Origin: Bodo saltans
Lineage: Eukaryota; Euglenozoa; Kinetoplastea; Eubodonida; Bodonidae
Reading direction: 5' to 3'
NCBI GenBank assembly: GCA_001460835.1
Contig: CYKH01000851.1
Span: 20,883-47,641, forward strand
Length of the DNA stretch: 26,759 nt
Below the pieces are notes generated by a model, which was given only the letters and a program-made list of their open reading frames with translations, was not told the origin of the DNA and did not search any database. Of the stretch, positions 17,701-23,588 are shown in pieces (position 1 is the first letter of the stretch; every line of letters starts with the position of its first letter). Both the position numbers and the translations under genes were made by a program.

Positions 17701-20700
17701 TGTGTCCATGGACATGCTCGTGTACATTAACGACATGCTTAGCAGCGGCAACGTGCCCGAGTTGTTTGTGGGCGACGAGCGTGACGCCATTATTGGCTCG
17801 ATCATGGGTGAGGTGAAGCAATCTGGCCACCCCGAGTACTCCAATCCAGATGTGTGCTGGGAGTTTTTCATCGACAAAGTACGCTCTAACCTTCACATTG
17901 TGCTGTGCATGTCCCCGGTGGGTCAGAGGTTCAGTCTGTGGTGCCGTCAATTCCCTGCCCTAGCCAATACCACCGTGATTGACTGGTTCCACCCTTGGCC
18001 ACAGAAGGCATTAAAGTCCGTTGCCAAGAAGTTCCTTGCGCAAGTAGAATTTGACGGGGGCGACACGACCGCCACCAATATTGCGGAGTTCATGGCAGAA
18101 TGCCACGATGCCATTACAGACACCTCTGATGCCTTCTTTGCGGCCACGAAGCGTCGGTGCTACACCACACCAAAGAGTTTCCTTGAACTCATCCAGCTGT
18201 ACATTCAACTCCTCGGAAAGAAGCGAAATGCTGTGGACAAGAGCATTGAGCGTCTTGTCACCGGTATCGACAAGATCAAAGATGCCGCCATCCAAGTCTC
18301 AGAGTTGCAGGTGGTGCTGCAGGAGGAGAGCGTTGAGGTGAATGAGGCTCGTGAAAAGACCAATCGACTCATGGAACATGTGGGACGAGAGAAGAGCATT
18401 GTGGAGGAGCAATCCTCCCTGGCCGCTGCAGAGGAGGCAAAGACCAATAAAATGGTGGCGGAGGTCGAGGCGTTTGCCGCGGACTGCGCGAGGGATCTTG
18501 CCGCGGCCCAGCCTCTGGTGGATGAGGCGCTTGCCGCGCTCAACACACTGGACAAGAATTCCCTTACGGAGCTCAAGTCCATGGCCAGGCCTCCGGAGGA
18601 TGTCGTTATGGTGTGTGCCGCTGTGAAGTGCCTCACATCACCCAGCAACAAAATTCCTCCCCTCAAGTCCCGTGACTGGAGCACCTGCAAGTCGATGATG
18701 GGCAACGTCAACCAGTGGATGAAGGATCTCTTGACCTTCGACCAGAACAACATTCCACAGCCCTGTATTGATGCGATTCAAGTCTACATCGCTAACCCAG
18801 GATTTGATCCTACCTCAGTTGTCTCCAAGTCATTCGCCGCAAGTGGTCTATGCAAGTGGGTCATCGGCATGAATGCATTCCACGTGGTGCGTTGCGACGT
18901 GAGGCCAAAGGAAGAACGTCTCGCTGAGGCCCAGGAACGCTTGAACACGAGCAAGAACGCTCTCAAGAAGGTCCAAGATCGCGTGGCGGACTTGAAACGA
19001 AAGCTTGGTGCTCTGATGGACCAGTACAATGATGCTGTTGCCACCAGTGCCTCCATTGAGGCAAAGGCCGAAAAGACAAAGATGAAGATGCAGCTGGCGG
19101 AGCGCCTTGTGGGAGGCCTAGCGGACGAAAAGATCCGCTGGTCCAACACGATTGACGTGTTGCGCAACAAGCACAAATTGCTAGTTGGCGATGTGCTCCT
19201 CGCCGCTGCATTCGTTTCCTACATTGGCCCCTTCGACCGCAACTTCCGCGACCGGATTGTCAAGAATGACTGGATGGTGCGCATCAAGGAAAAAGAGATT
19301 GTCCATACTGCAGGCCTCAATATTGTCATGGACGTCCTCACGACCGAAGCTGAGGTCGCCTCGTGGCAAAACGAGGGCCTTCCCAGTGACGCTGTGAGCA
19401 CTCAGAATGGCGCCACGATGCTAAACTGCAGTCGCTGGCCCCTTATGATCGATCCCCAACTGCAGGGCATCCGCTGGATTCGTAGCAGAGAGGAGCGCAA
19501 CGGGCTCGTTGTGCTCCAGCCTGGCCAAAAAGGCTGGTTGGAGAAACTCGCCAAGTGCATCGAAGGCGGCTCCCCGTGCGTACTGGAAGGATGCGGCGAC
19601 ACACTAGACCCAGTGCTCGACAATGTTCTCGGTCGAGTCACCTTCCGTCGAGGTACCCGTCAGCTCATGCGTCTTGGCTCTCATGACGTGGAGGTCAACC
19701 CCAGCTTCCGTTTCTTTTTGCAGACCAAGCTCTCCAATCCTGTCTACACCCCAGAGGTTAATGCACAGACGACGGTGATCAACTTTACTGTGACGGAGGT
19801 GGGTCTGGAGGACCAACTTCTGGCAGTGGTCGTGAACCAGGAACGCAGAGATTTAGAGGACACTCGTGTGGCCCTCCTGCGACAAATGAACACGATGACC
19901 ATCGAACTCCAGGAGTGCGAAGACGGCCTTCTTATGGAGCTCTCCAACGCCCAGGGTGACATTCTCGAGAACATTTCCCTCGTGGAGAATTTAGAGCGCA
20001 CCAAGAAGAAGGCTGTGGCAATCAACCTCAGTATGGCAGAGGCACAAACGACCCAGACCAAGATCTCTGTGTCTCGCCGGACGTATCAACCAGTTGCAGA
20101 ACGTGGTGCCCTCCTATTCTTCCAACTGGATCAGTTGGGTAAGATTGACCATATGTATCAGTACTCATTGGAGGCCTTCATGGTCGTCCTCAATAAAGCG
20201 CTAATCAAGGCGGAGCATCCAGAGGATAAGAACGACGTGAACCGCCGTGTGGAGCTGGTGATCAAAAGTATCACCGAGAGTGTCTTTGCGTACGTTGCAC
20301 GTGGCCTGTTCGAGCGCCACAAGCTCATCTTTTCCTCTCTTCTTGCCTTCACGATTCTGCTGAAGAGAGGCGAGTTGGATCGCCGCCAACTAGATTTCTT
20401 ACTGATTGGCAAAAAGAAGACTGGGGCCTTGGATCGTCCGGAGTCTGTCCGCGACTGGTGCCCGGAGCCAGCGTGGGCAGCAGTTTGTGCCCTTGCAGAG
20501 GTGGAGGGGACCGTCCCTGCCTTCTCCACGCTTCCCCAAGACATGAGTGACTCCAACCGTTGGCGTCTATGGTGCGATACGGAGAAGCCTGAAGACGAGC
20601 GCCTCCCTGCAGACTGGAAGTCTCTAGGCAGCTTCCAAAAGCTGATGATTCTTCGTTGCCTCCGGCCTGACCGCCTCACCAACGCCCTCAGCCAATACGT

Positions 20701-22819
20701 TGCCCAGAGCCTTGGCAAGTTCTACGTCTCTGATCAAGCAGTCGATGTGTCCGTGTCGTACCATGACGGTAGCACCACAACGCCTCTCTTCTTCATTCTG
20801 TCCCCTGGCGTGGATCCTATCAAGCAAGTAGAGGCCCTTGGTGCGAAGATGGGCTTCACGTACGACAACGAGAAGTTGCACAACGTCTCATTGGGTCAAG
20901 GCCAGGAGATCGTTGCGGAGAGAGCACTACAGAAATGTTTCGAAGAGGGAGGCTGGTGCATGCTCAACAATGTCCACCTTGTAGAACGATGGCTGCGTGA
21001 ATTGGAAAAGCGCATGGACGTGTACGCCGAAGTGTACCTCAAGATGTCTCAAGTTGAAAAGCGGAAAGCAGAGCGACGCAACGCTCGCCGACAAGCGTGG
21101 TTGGCAGAGAAGAAGATCGCAGCGGCGAGTGCCGAGGAGGGTGACGATTCTGCGGCCGCTGCGGCGAAACAAATGGAGACGTCTGCAGATGCCGAAGCGA
21201 ACGATACATCTGTCGAGCAACCCAAGGACGAGGAGGGCGCTGCCGAGAACCAAGCTGACGCTGAGCCAAATTTTGATAGCGATGACGAGGAGGAAAACAA
21301 CGATGGCTCCATTCGTGGCTCCAAGGACTTCCGTATTTTCCTCAGTGCCGAGCCCAGCCCCACCATCCCCATCGGAATTTTACAACGTTCCGTGAAGTTA
21401 ACGTCAGAGCCGCCCACTGGTATTCAGCAGAACATCAAGCGCGCCCTTACGAACTTTGTGGACGAGCCTTGGGAGCGCAGCTCCAAACCTACCGAAGTTC
21501 GTGCCGTGGTGTTCACGATGTGCTTCTTCCACGCCGTCGTCGTCGAGCGAAAGAAGTTCGGCCCCCAAGGCTGGAACCGCGTCTACCCCTTCAACGTCGG
21601 TGATCTCACCACCTGCATTGATGTCTTGGGGAACTACGTCGAGGACCGAGCACGTATTCCATGGGAGGACCTCCGCTATGTGTTCGGGGAGATTATGTAC
21701 GGTGGCCACATTACCGATGACTGGGATCGTGTGCTTTGCATGGCGTACCTCCAGCAGTGGATTGTAGCGGAGGTGGTGGATGGAGTAGAGTTGGCACCCA
21801 CCTTTGCGGTGCCCCCGCCCTCCACCTACGCGGAGTACGAGGCATACATTGACGACTACTGCCCAGCAGAATCACCGGTGCTCTACGGCTTGCATCCGAA
21901 TGCAGAGATTAATTTCCGAACTGCTGAGGCCGACAATTTATTCCGCATCATCAGCGACCTTCAGCCGAAGCAATCCTCTGGCGAGGCGGGAGAGACGCCG
22001 GCTGAGATTGTGCGCATTAAGGTACAGGAGCTGTTGGAGCGCCTCCCAGAAGCGTTTGGCCTTATCGACATCTCAGAGCGTCTCGATGAGGATCGCACAC
22101 CTCCGCAGCACGTGTTCTACCAGGAATGCGAGCGCATGAATGCGTTGACAGCTGTTGTACGCACGACCCTTATTGAGCTGTCGTTGGGCTTGAAGGGTGA
22201 ATTGTCCATGTCCGCACCGATGCAGCGACTCTTTGATGAGTTGCTCGTGGACCGTGTCCCTGAGGCGTGGTCCAAGGTCAGCTTCGCCTCTCTGCGACCC
22301 CTTGCCTCGTGGTTCGAGCACCTCCAGCTCCGTAACCAGCAACTCAGCGACTGGACGGGAGAGTTGGCCACCCCAAAGATTACCATGTTGTCGTATTTCT
22401 TCAACCCCATGTCCCTCCTCACCGCCATCATGCAGCACACGTCCATCACCAACAGCTACGACTTAGACCAAATGGCGTTGATTTGTGACGTGACGAAGAA
22501 GACACCGGAGCAGATCGAGTCAGCCGCACGTGATGCTTGCCACGTGTACGGCGTCGTGATGGAGGGAGCACGATGGGACACAGCACAAGGATGCATCGAG
22601 GACAGCCGCATGAAGGAGCTGTACCCGCGACTTCCCGTCATCACGATTCGGTCCCTCCCATTGGCGAAGGTAGATCGACGAGATCAGTACGAGTGCCCCT
22701 TGTACAAGACGCAAACACGAGGCCCGACCTTCGTCGTCGGCTTGTTCCTTCGGACAAAGCACCCCGCACGCAAGTGGACCATTGCAGGAGTTGGATGTCT
22801 GCTGGATGTGGTGGAGTAG
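8702..22819 (+). CDS. Axonemal outer-arm dynein heavy chain, beta (DNAH9/11/17-like) type
   Basis: A complete, intron-free 4705-residue dynein heavy chain, slightly long for the family (about 4500). Tail about 1-1350, with an eight-Gly run at 832-839 and a Ser/Pro/Thr insert near 1100-1140; linker (DHC_N2) about 1400-1810. Six AAA modules follow: AAA1 P-loop GPAGTGKT at 1981-1988 with Walker B CFDEFN (Asp2033, Glu2034); AAA2 GAAGSGKT near 2264; AAA3 GTAGTGKT near 2592 with FFMDDMN; AAA4 GVGGSGKQ near 2938. Stalk coiled coils run about 3173-3280 and 3400-3480 around the microtubule-binding tip; AAA5 starts about 3490; AAA6 and the C-terminal domain end in YECPLYKTQTRGPT and ARKWTIAGVG. That last motif, TETTKDL in AAA1 and LMRALRDTNLAKL match the beta outer-arm class better than the gamma (DNAH5/8) class. 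The motor drives flagellar beating. Odd: a charged insertion of about 95 residues in AAA6 (about 4112-4205). Confidence 0.96.
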   Translation: MSKGDKKDEEPLDRRLVWLEQRYNTALRMKAVEAKKFLENEENRQCLLEFVDVAERRSVFIVGSASGGFVAISSEGDASQRFAVDFRKKVFYFMKHKKEKLVDDKLFSRQLVFGDLQPDILCGIHNITSKVLLPMLHVKENLAKMPDVCYPELMESTHRVVADALVAYGKSEERTLLPIPPIRLPSSKELRETPAEQIPRELVHELEATVTDWSTSVRAALDTKPESLEKFLKRWVSPVDEIEFWKTKKANLSQLCAQLSQPFMVKIEAVLRRSGSSYYAGFASLFGQLASGLQEADEICRFLVPLEDILQSLNCQSSNHLPMEKWDEENVFRDLFHLLFQVWSRSTHYSTIPRMVNFIASICNDIILSAKESIDIANIFTGEFNESIQRLMGVLRCCAQFKKKYFDYKAKSTKELQRPWRFQNTALFRRLDLFLERVHDILDIVETAALFYRLSYARVGGTKSVEWSTELEGMYTTFASEYAKWAELTFDCLDIDDGRFDQVYEVFRSVVLGLERRLAIMLHSGLEDNANSIVQFFKTAETFDGFTDRPTARQEWVSQQPGVLKLWKKELLQLQDIFARHKDHPSDALPNTPPAAAAMIWGRALLGRLQASYQRTQSLEAAVVQCELGQECSALHDHIKSIITKFIDGVHEQWSASAGQLSTEKLHTPLVVVDAEGHYVVNFDPLLVRTLKESLYLERLNADEEDTHYTMPAQVAALHKSREQVRFQLLKLDYVCKTVRSLRTTLDASESALFSAELRDILQKLRSAEHDLHWSASDVVDEYILDLCAAVQALESVVGVFKSRIEEVHRTLLEISTEDKFLPLSHSTTTSGGGGGGGGAGRGSEVKVLTEAEFRKRFAEYVATKAQRFQAVDVLLKEGVAAALAAANDLRRLNGRAVVNPLSDEWESYLKYITGAVEGSLYKSLASSTQQLIKQLDHAWITANHGIPLLDVKLILTNPSKQHHNDDAVSIVFEPQLLVAVVPPQSPLEKSVKHGKKYDATPHHTIESVITTALVSLLSVAEHVTQPSTGFSTTYGDVVKARQDIVQLKDKVQALVDQNAEDCSSFAQTYTSYCFLFEESFQQRFPSFLVEEREAYAAQKQTRTAALSPLSPEGTTTSADPSSPAAPVPSAADNSETFFDGVPLAAYDAKARYYQSLADEFEDRPITAALGFCKVDAKPVRMSLVELCTQWQQGYLGHITHRMKKDLTELYRFVKDADAALDTEVAEGDQEALMNIMKWMRSCKVKNDEVAAMLPPFQEALAMLKHHPKIVGEALLEELEELRKPAGEIWGTLYRKSLNMRERYNSVQDREAERIKDDIAAFELRIVDTQRELRQSDLFSYRLDRTLAYRRLDGWGDRFHRLENESVTYGELETLFELARSDFKELRESRHELFLAKQVWDLVNHVNLSFEDWMTSTFVDVDVEGFLDEIRRMVKQLKGQPMQAKQWQLYKGLEDEVANMNKSLPLCAELRTPAMRPRHWDELLALSGGTSGTKSIDPTSATFTLAKLVGLGIHHHAEEISNIVEKAQKELNIERVLNKIVDAWSKIFFEYDTNKDFNIQLLCPVDAIIEQLEADTNALQAMLSDRFVDFFLERVQLWQRNVGLIDLCMNKWSEIQRKWLNLFPIFVRSADIREQLPEDAKKFEGADYYFRKLMGAASKRSLVTEILCTSAIMDDLQLPDQTLESYLQEIEDILLGCEKALTDYLETKRKLFPRFYFVSSADLVDILSKGSDPRAVMVHMSKIVDSIETFTLDNHPSGVDTPKTAWEMISIQNEHVPLAMDCKCDGPVEQWLEGCIGAMQRAMRMHIMEANASYIDKPRTEWIYQHPCQAIVVASRGWFTSECQAAFQLMEEGSDSGMKDFLKQQRAQLDSLIKEVLLDRTSEQRKMLVHLITIDVHNRDIAQQLVDDKIDSVDSFAWQSQLRYYIDEKRGSEIRIADAEFVNMYEYVGLCGCLVITKLTDRCYITLSQALRLKKGGAPAGPAGTGKTETTKDLARNLGIACYVFNCSDQMNYITLGQIFKGLAMSGSWGCFDEFNRISIEVLSVVATQVGSILNALKTNKTRFRFMDEEIGVSRSVGMFITMNPGYAGRTELPENIKSLFRPCAMCVPDLKNICEIMLAAEGFIEAKDLSLKFVTLYRLNKELLSPSDHYDWGLRAVKSVLYIAGALKRGDPDVPERKVLMRALRDTNLAKLSKDDVYVFMGLIRSLFPNLEAPKKDKPDLSEALHVTCKSMGNFPGDNNIFILKCLQYEEILHVRHSVFILGAAGSGKTQCWKCLQLALAKMGDKCVANALNPKAITSNELYGFIHPQTKEWRDGILSNIFRQFALESKTRKNSKWIVLDGIIDAEWIESMNTVMDDNKMLTLVSNERIPLTSSMRLIFEISHMRNASPATVSRGGVVFINESDLGYGPFKDKWLATRDQKEAVHLDVLFERFVVPTMEYYRRTGKPIVQIMDIAIVQTICFLLEGLLKDLKDKSADVYERFFTYATVWAFGGPLPSDGRIDQRLQFSNWWRKEYPLNRVGDGMTVFDYFIDVADKYEFKPWSTLVKPFKPEIEGIERLSSATVMTADTVRMRELMNLLVDNAKPVMLVGTAGTGKTNLIMAKLRALDSHHTIFRTIAFNARTGSASLQGVMEQSLEKRSGRQFGPIQRKKLVFFMDDMNMPNPDKYGTQDAIALLQQHVNYGFWYDRIKSTQKEIVDVRYVGAMNPKSGTFSILDRLLRHYAVFSTNMPDRNDLTTIYGQILNAHFNRGFTRDVSAVTEALTTATIELHLRVTKEFLPTAILFHYQWNMRELFNICQGLCNSTPKLHQDAGTIVRLWTHECQRTFRDRMPRESDISRFDEIMTTVRAACFPDLTSSGQLNSQDNWAPFRTTKDGEENVYDACDAEFLETFLLRKLDDYNSTFAVMDLVLFQQAMEHVCRIARITANPRGNALLVGVGGSGKQSLARLASYINGLDIFQIQVTSSYGIVNFRTDCQELYKKTGLKSAPFSFIMTDQQIVSMDMLVYINDMLSSGNVPELFVGDERDAIIGSIMGEVKQSGHPEYSNPDVCWEFFIDKVRSNLHIVLCMSPVGQRFSLWCRQFPALANTTVIDWFHPWPQKALKSVAKKFLAQVEFDGGDTTATNIAEFMAECHDAITDTSDAFFAATKRRCYTTPKSFLELIQLYIQLLGKKRNAVDKSIERLVTGIDKIKDAAIQVSELQVVLQEESVEVNEAREKTNRLMEHVGREKSIVEEQSSLAAAEEAKTNKMVAEVEAFAADCARDLAAAQPLVDEALAALNTLDKNSLTELKSMARPPEDVVMVCAAVKCLTSPSNKIPPLKSRDWSTCKSMMGNVNQWMKDLLTFDQNNIPQPCIDAIQVYIANPGFDPTSVVSKSFAASGLCKWVIGMNAFHVVRCDVRPKEERLAEAQERLNTSKNALKKVQDRVADLKRKLGALMDQYNDAVATSASIEAKAEKTKMKMQLAERLVGGLADEKIRWSNTIDVLRNKHKLLVGDVLLAAAFVSYIGPFDRNFRDRIVKNDWMVRIKEKEIVHTAGLNIVMDVLTTEAEVASWQNEGLPSDAVSTQNGATMLNCSRWPLMIDPQLQGIRWIRSREERNGLVVLQPGQKGWLEKLAKCIEGGSPCVLEGCGDTLDPVLDNVLGRVTFRRGTRQLMRLGSHDVEVNPSFRFFLQTKLSNPVYTPEVNAQTTVINFTVTEVGLEDQLLAVVVNQERRDLEDTRVALLRQMNTMTIELQECEDGLLMELSNAQGDILENISLVENLERTKKKAVAINLSMAEAQTTQTKISVSRRTYQPVAERGALLFFQLDQLGKIDHMYQYSLEAFMVVLNKALIKAEHPEDKNDVNRRVELVIKSITESVFAYVARGLFERHKLIFSSLLAFTILLKRGELDRRQLDFLLIGKKKTGALDRPESVRDWCPEPAWAAVCALAEVEGTVPAFSTLPQDMSDSNRWRLWCDTEKPEDERLPADWKSLGSFQKLMILRCLRPDRLTNALSQYVAQSLGKFYVSDQAVDVSVSYHDGSTTTPLFFILSPGVDPIKQVEALGAKMGFTYDNEKLHNVSLGQGQEIVAERALQKCFEEGGWCMLNNVHLVERWLRELEKRMDVYAEVYLKMSQVEKRKAERRNARRQAWLAEKKIAAASAEEGDDSAAAAAKQMETSADAEANDTSVEQPKDEEGAAENQADAEPNFDSDDEEENNDGSIRGSKDFRIFLSAEPSPTIPIGILQRSVKLTSEPPTGIQQNIKRALTNFVDEPWERSSKPTEVRAVVFTMCFFHAVVVERKKFGPQGWNRVYPFNVGDLTTCIDVLGNYVEDRARIPWEDLRYVFGEIMYGGHITDDWDRVLCMAYLQQWIVAEVVDGVELAPTFAVPPPSTYAEYEAYIDDYCPAESPVLYGLHPNAEINFRTAEADNLFRIISDLQPKQSSGEAGETPAEIVRIKVQELLERLPEAFGLIDISERLDEDRTPPQHVFYQECERMNALTAVVRTTLIELSLGLKGELSMSAPMQRLFDELLVDRVPEAWSKVSFASLRPLASWFEHLQLRNQQLSDWTGELATPKITMLSYFFNPMSLLTAIMQHTSITNSYDLDQMALICDVTKKTPEQIESAARDACHVYGVVMEGARWDTAQGCIEDSRMKELYPRLPVITIRSLPLAKVDRRDQYECPLYKTQTRGPTFVVGLFLRTKHPARKWTIAGVGCLLDVVE
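11195..11218 (+). repeat. GGN-repeat encoding eight glycines in the dynein tail
   Basis: GGTGGCGGTGGTGGAGGTGG and onward encodes residues Gly832-Gly839, followed by Ala-Gly-Arg-Gly. Probably a flexible linker between helical bundles of the tail; the codon run is prone to length change. Confidence 0.85.
21035..21318 (+). other. Charged insertion in dynein AAA6
   Basis: The usual family sequence passes from the helix LRELEKRMDVY within about ten residues to DFRIFLSAEP. Here about 95 residues intervene: first a Lys/Arg-rich helix (EKRKAERRNARRQAWLAEKK), then an Ala/Glu/Asp-rich acidic stretch ending DSDDEEENNDGS. It keeps the frame, so it is part of the protein. Confidence 0.75.
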
Positions 22820-22972
22820 TACCTTGAGTGCCACACTGCGCCGCAAGAAGTAACAAAAAAGGAGTTCATTATTAGAGAAATTCTGAGAGGTGCACACATG
22901 TACATCCGTGTGCCTTTGAAGATCCATTATGTTTATCGTAGAAACGTGTACGAATCCCCCACAAAGAGAGAG

Positions 22973-23046
22973 GTTTCTTCTTCTTTCAGTATGAATCTCT
23001 TATTCTCATTCCACTTTGTACCTTGCTGTTGATCACTCACTCAAAG
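22973..23046 (+). promoter_or_regulatory. Two candidate trans-splice acceptors for the small membrane-protein gene
   Basis: GGTTTCTTCTTCTTTCAG ends in AG at 22988-22989. A second tract (22995-23029) leads to the AG at 23045-23046. Use of the first would leave an upstream ATG at 22991 that opens a 13-codon ORF ending at 23032; use of the second removes it. Confidence 0.45.
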
Positions 23047-23061
23047 TAATTGTTAGGCGGA

Positions 23062-23310
23062 ATGTTCAGGGCGGCACCACGACGGCTCTTTCAGAGCCAC
23101 TCCACCGCCCCTCCTGTTGGCACCGGCAAGGACGGAAAGGAGACGATTACAGACAAGGTGAAGAATGAAATCAAAAAGATGCTGAAGATCCAAATAGTGC
23201 TCATCCCTGTTGCATGCGTCCTCCTTTTCTGGCTGTTCCCCCCTCCGTCCCCCGAAGAGGAACGCCGCCTTCGCATGGAATACGAAAAGAATGCTGGCTG
23301 GAAGACGTAA
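23062..23310 (+). CDS. Small single-span protein, probably mitochondrial inner membrane
   Basis: 82 residues from ATG 23062. The N-terminus MFRAAPRRLFQSHS has Arg, Phe, Ser and no acidic residues, the pattern of a mitochondrial presequence. A Lys-rich stretch (residues 22-42) leads into one membrane span (about 42-60, IQIVLIPVACVLLFWLFPPP). The charged C-terminus is EEERRLRMEYEKNAGWKT. The layout resembles accessory subunits of respiratory complexes or ATP synthase, but I cannot assign a subunit. Coding is supported by the preceding acceptors and by the sensible topology. It lies between the dynein and kinesin-like genes. Confidence 0.75.
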   Translation: MFRAAPRRLFQSHSTAPPVGTGKDGKETITDKVKNEIKKMLKIQIVLIPVACVLLFWLFPPPSPEEERRLRMEYEKNAGWKT

Positions 23311-23540
23311 CACACCCTGCAACCTCCTCTTCCTCACCGAGTCTACGCAGCAGCGGTAGACGTGCAGAGGATTTTATTTGCAGTTGAGGAACAAGCGTCG
23401 CCCATCTTCACACAGTGACATTCACTAAAGACAAATTCTTATCAAGGTCGTTGTGGCAAATTTCAAACTCCAATGTGTTCACAATTTTTGTGTATTTAAC
23501 CAGAAAGTATTAAAGTACAACACACTCGCAAATAAACAGG

Positions 23541-23579
23541 ATTCTTTTTCCCCCCTCTCGCTTATTCGTGAATTGTAAG
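23541..23579 (+). promoter_or_regulatory. Trans-splice acceptor of the kinesin-like gene
   Basis: ATTCTTTTTCCCCCCTCTCG (23541-23560) followed by the AG at 23578-23579, nine bases before the ATG at 23589. Confidence 0.6.
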
Positions 23580-23588
23580 AGAAGCAAC

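Noticed and set aside
23341-23361. Hairpin GTCTAC...GTAGAC after the small membrane-protein gene
   Set aside because: A six-base stem only, of a size expected by chance, and intrinsic terminators are not expected in this kind of genome.
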